From: Deferribacteraceae bacterium
GTDB lineage: Bacteria > Chrysiogenota > Deferribacteres > Deferribacterales > JAISNW01
DNA length: 6,269 nt
Direction: 5' to 3'
Assembly (NCBI GenBank): GCA_031278965.1
Contig: JAITJJ010000112.1
Coordinates: 1-6,269, forward strand
Part shown: positions 4,623 through 6,269 of the stretch, one piece after another
How positions within the stretch are numbered: the stretch's first letter is position 1
Layout of the letters: the number at the start of each line of letters is the position of its first letter
Translations under genes and position numbers: made by a program
Notes under the pieces: generated by a model
What the model saw: only the letters and a program-made list of their open reading frames with translations
Databases searched by the model: none
What the model was told of the DNA's origin: nothing

Positions 4623-6269
4623 ATGAGCAAGAACAAAAATAGCCTGACAAGGCGGAGTTTTTTGAAGTGGAGCGCGGCGGCAGCAGCACTCTCAAGCGGT
4701 TTGACCGCCTGCGGCTCCGGCGGCGGGGATGAGACTATTGTCGCGGGCGGCGGAGGTCCGCAGGATAAACCGGATTCGCTTTTAAGCGGCGGGAAGTGGG
4801 TAAGCGTATCGTGTCCGCAGTGTTCCAAATTCCAGTGTGTAAACCGAGTATATATGGTGGACGGAATCCCCGTGCGTCAGAAAACACAGGATGACCACCC
4901 GCACTCCCCAGACTATCCGGTCTTCCGTTCCTGCATTAAAGGGCGCTCAATGAGATGGTCAATATTCAGCCCTGACAGGCTTAAATATCCTATGAAACGC
5001 AAAAACTGGCAACCGGGCGGCGGCGCAAACTCCACTCCCCACCTTCGCGGGAAAGACGAGTGGGTGCGTATCTCTTGGGATGAGGCTATAAATACAATAG
5101 CCTCCGAGAGCAGGCGTATATGTGAAACTTATGTTCCAAATAGTGAAAAATGGGTGTTTGGTGCGGATATAGCGGGAGGGTATTCCAGTAGCACAAAATA
5201 CGGCAAATATATGCCTATTTTGAATTTATGTTACTCTGCCGGAATGGAACCTAAATTCCTCAACTGGCTAGGTTACGGCAGTATGCCGATGTATGGACAG
5301 AATTCCACCGGCGGTTGGCCCGTTGTCAGAAACAAGATAGAAACTTCTGGCGCCTTAAGTGCGGACAGATTCGATATTATTGAAAAAGCCAAAGTCATCG
5401 TTCATTGGGGACAGAACCACGCATGGACAATGTATGGTGCAACCCAGCTCACTTGGCGTGCCGCAAAAGAGCGGGGAGCTAAAATCTACTGTGTTGATCC
5501 GTGGTTCAGCTTTGGAAACAACTCATGGGTTGATGAATGGATCCCTGTGCGTCCCGGAACGGACACAGCGCTCCTTTTGGCGGTGGCTTGGGTGCTTATT
5601 GATGAAGGTCTGGTAAAAACGAGCTTCCTCGATAATAACACCGTCGGCTATGATGAAGACCATATGCCGATATACGATAAAGTGGGCAATGAGCTGAAAG
5701 AGCGTTTAATCCTTGATACTTCCACAGGCACTTTCACGGAAGCGTCTATTGTTATAGATGACCCGCGCCCCGGTAGGACCGGCTATAGGATAAACAAATA
5801 TTATAAGCTCAACTTTAAGGATTATGTTCTGGGCACCTATGACGGGCGGCCTAAAGATCCTAACTGGGCATCCGCAATATGCGGCACGCCGGTTGCAAAG
5901 ATATATGAGCTGGCAAGAGTTATGGGGAACGTCAACAATCCTTCCGAAGAGTTGGTTTTTACACCCAATCAAGCCCCCGGACGGCACTATCACGGCACTA
6001 CTATGGCACAGACATTTCTAACCGTAAGCTGGCTGCTCGGCGGTCCTATAGGGAGCAGTTTCGGCGGGCAGTCTTACGGCGGTGCTTTTCAGGGATACTA
6101 TCCGCAAGCAGGGGCATACTTCGGTCAGTATGATTTAGATTATCCGCCACCGTTTTATATTCCCACTAAAAAGGGTGATTGCCGTTCCACATATAACGTT
6201 TCTCTTGATGCCTATGTTTCGGGAAAGGCAAATCCCAAAGCCGCCGGAGCCTATGGTGCGATAGCAGAT
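4623..6269 (+). CDS. DMSO-reductase-family molybdopterin oxidoreductase, catalytic subunit (3' end outside window)
   Basis: The frame is open for 549 codons to the window edge. DmsA-like subunits run near 800 residues, so roughly a third is missing. Residues 9-16 (TRRSFLKW) are a Tat signal, followed by a hydrophobic Ala-rich stretch and a lipobox LTAC with Cys30, then a Gly-rich linker: a predicted Tat-exported lipoprotein. A [4Fe-4S] site is formed by C64, C67, C72 and C104. The last is followed by IKGR, where K106 would bridge cluster and cofactor. SPDRLKYP (116-123) and WVRISWDEA (147-155) are family hallmarks. By alignment with E. coli DmsA, S228 in YGQNSTGGW is the likely Mo ligand. VDPW (291-294) and IPVRPGTDTALLLA (307-320) belong to the bis-MGD-binding domains. 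It would reduce an S-oxide, N-oxide or similar acceptor; substrate is not predictable. An iron-sulfur DmsB-like partner is expected downstream. Confidence 0.93.
   Translation, partial: MSKNKNSLTRRSFLKWSAAAAALSSGLTACGSGGGDETIVAGGGGPQDKPDSLLSGGKWVSVSCPQCSKFQCVNRVYMVDGIPVRQKTQDDHPHSPDYPVFRSCIKGRSMRWSIFSPDRLKYPMKRKNWQPGGGANSTPHLRGKDEWVRISWDEAINTIASESRRICETYVPNSEKWVFGADIAGGYSSSTKYGKYMPILNLCYSAGMEPKFLNWLGYGSMPMYGQNSTGGWPVVRNKIETSGALSADRFDIIEKAKVIVHWGQNHAWTMYGATQLTWRAAKERGAKIYCVDPWFSFGNNSWVDEWIPVRPGTDTALLLAVAWVLIDEGLVKTSFLDNNTVGYDEDHMPIYDKVGNELKERLILDTSTGTFTEASIVIDDPRPGRTGYRINKYYKLNFKDYVLGTYDGRPKDPNWASAICGTPVAKIYELARVMGNVNNPSEELVFTPNQAPGRHYHGTTMAQTFLTVSWLLGGPIGSSFGGQSYGGAFQGYYPQAGAYFGQYDLDYPPPFYIPTKKGDCRSTYNVSLDAYVSGKANPKAAGAYGAIAD

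Noticed and set aside
4418..4642. Plus-strand 74-codon frame in the reductase leader, considered as a leader peptide
   Set aside because: The ribosome site is weak, the frame reads straight through the terminator and past the reductase start, and it has no regulatory codon run. A non-coding leader is more economical.
4623..6269. Selenocysteine or cysteine as Mo ligand in the reductase
   Set aside because: There is no in-frame TGA, and the residue at the expected ligand position is Ser228, as in DMSO reductases.
1..6269. CRISPR array, tRNA or rRNA, insertion sequence, toxin-antitoxin pair
   Set aside because: No regularly spaced repeats, cloverleaf, rRNA core, transposase frame or paired small genes were seen on either strand.

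Overview
The window reads as an ordinary chromosomal segment of an anaerobically respiring bacterium. Coding sequence has moderate GC, while the intergenic stretches are long and very AT-rich. The phylum cannot be settled from this sequence. The groES-groEL operon is controlled by a CIRCE site, which implies an HrcA repressor elsewhere in the genome. The last gene has a twin-arginine signal followed by a lipobox, which fits a molybdenum respiratory enzyme tethered outside the cytoplasmic membrane.

Layout, left to right. (1) Positions 1-92 hold a strong GC-rich hairpin downstream of groEL. (2) Positions 93-2034, minus strand, hold the two-gene chaperonin operon: groES first, then groEL, with 13 bases between them. 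A perfect CIRCE operator (2068-2094) overlaps the likely -10 box, and an A/T-tract region sits upstream of the -35 box. (3) Positions 2122-2728 hold no convincing gene. They do contain two inverted copies of a 20-base operator-like module, each 9 bases from a -35-like hexamer, and the right-hand copy lies just upstream of the likely promoter of the next gene. (4) Positions 2729-4132, plus strand, encode a MocR/GabR-type regulator: a GntR winged helix fused to an aminotransferase-like domain. By motif alignment the domain has lost the PLP-binding lysine and other cofactor-contacting residues. (5) Positions 4133-4622 are a 490-base AT-rich spacer with short direct repeats, a potentially structured leader and a strong intrinsic terminator only 54 bases before the next start codon. 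(6) Positions 4623-6269, plus strand, hold the first 549 codons of a DMSO-reductase-family molybdopterin oxidoreductase that runs off the window.

How it may work together. The chaperonin operon is a self-contained heat-shock unit and probably unrelated to the rest. The regulator and the reductase are consecutive on the same strand, and the reductase has its own elaborate upstream region. A reasonable but unproven reading is that the cofactor-less MocR-like protein controls itself through the 20-base module, and perhaps the reductase. The terminator in the reductase leader suggests either insulation from upstream transcription or regulated read-through. The most notable items are the degenerate MocR sensor domain, the mirrored operator/promoter module, and the terminator-bearing leader of the reductase. 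None of these by itself proves a new system.
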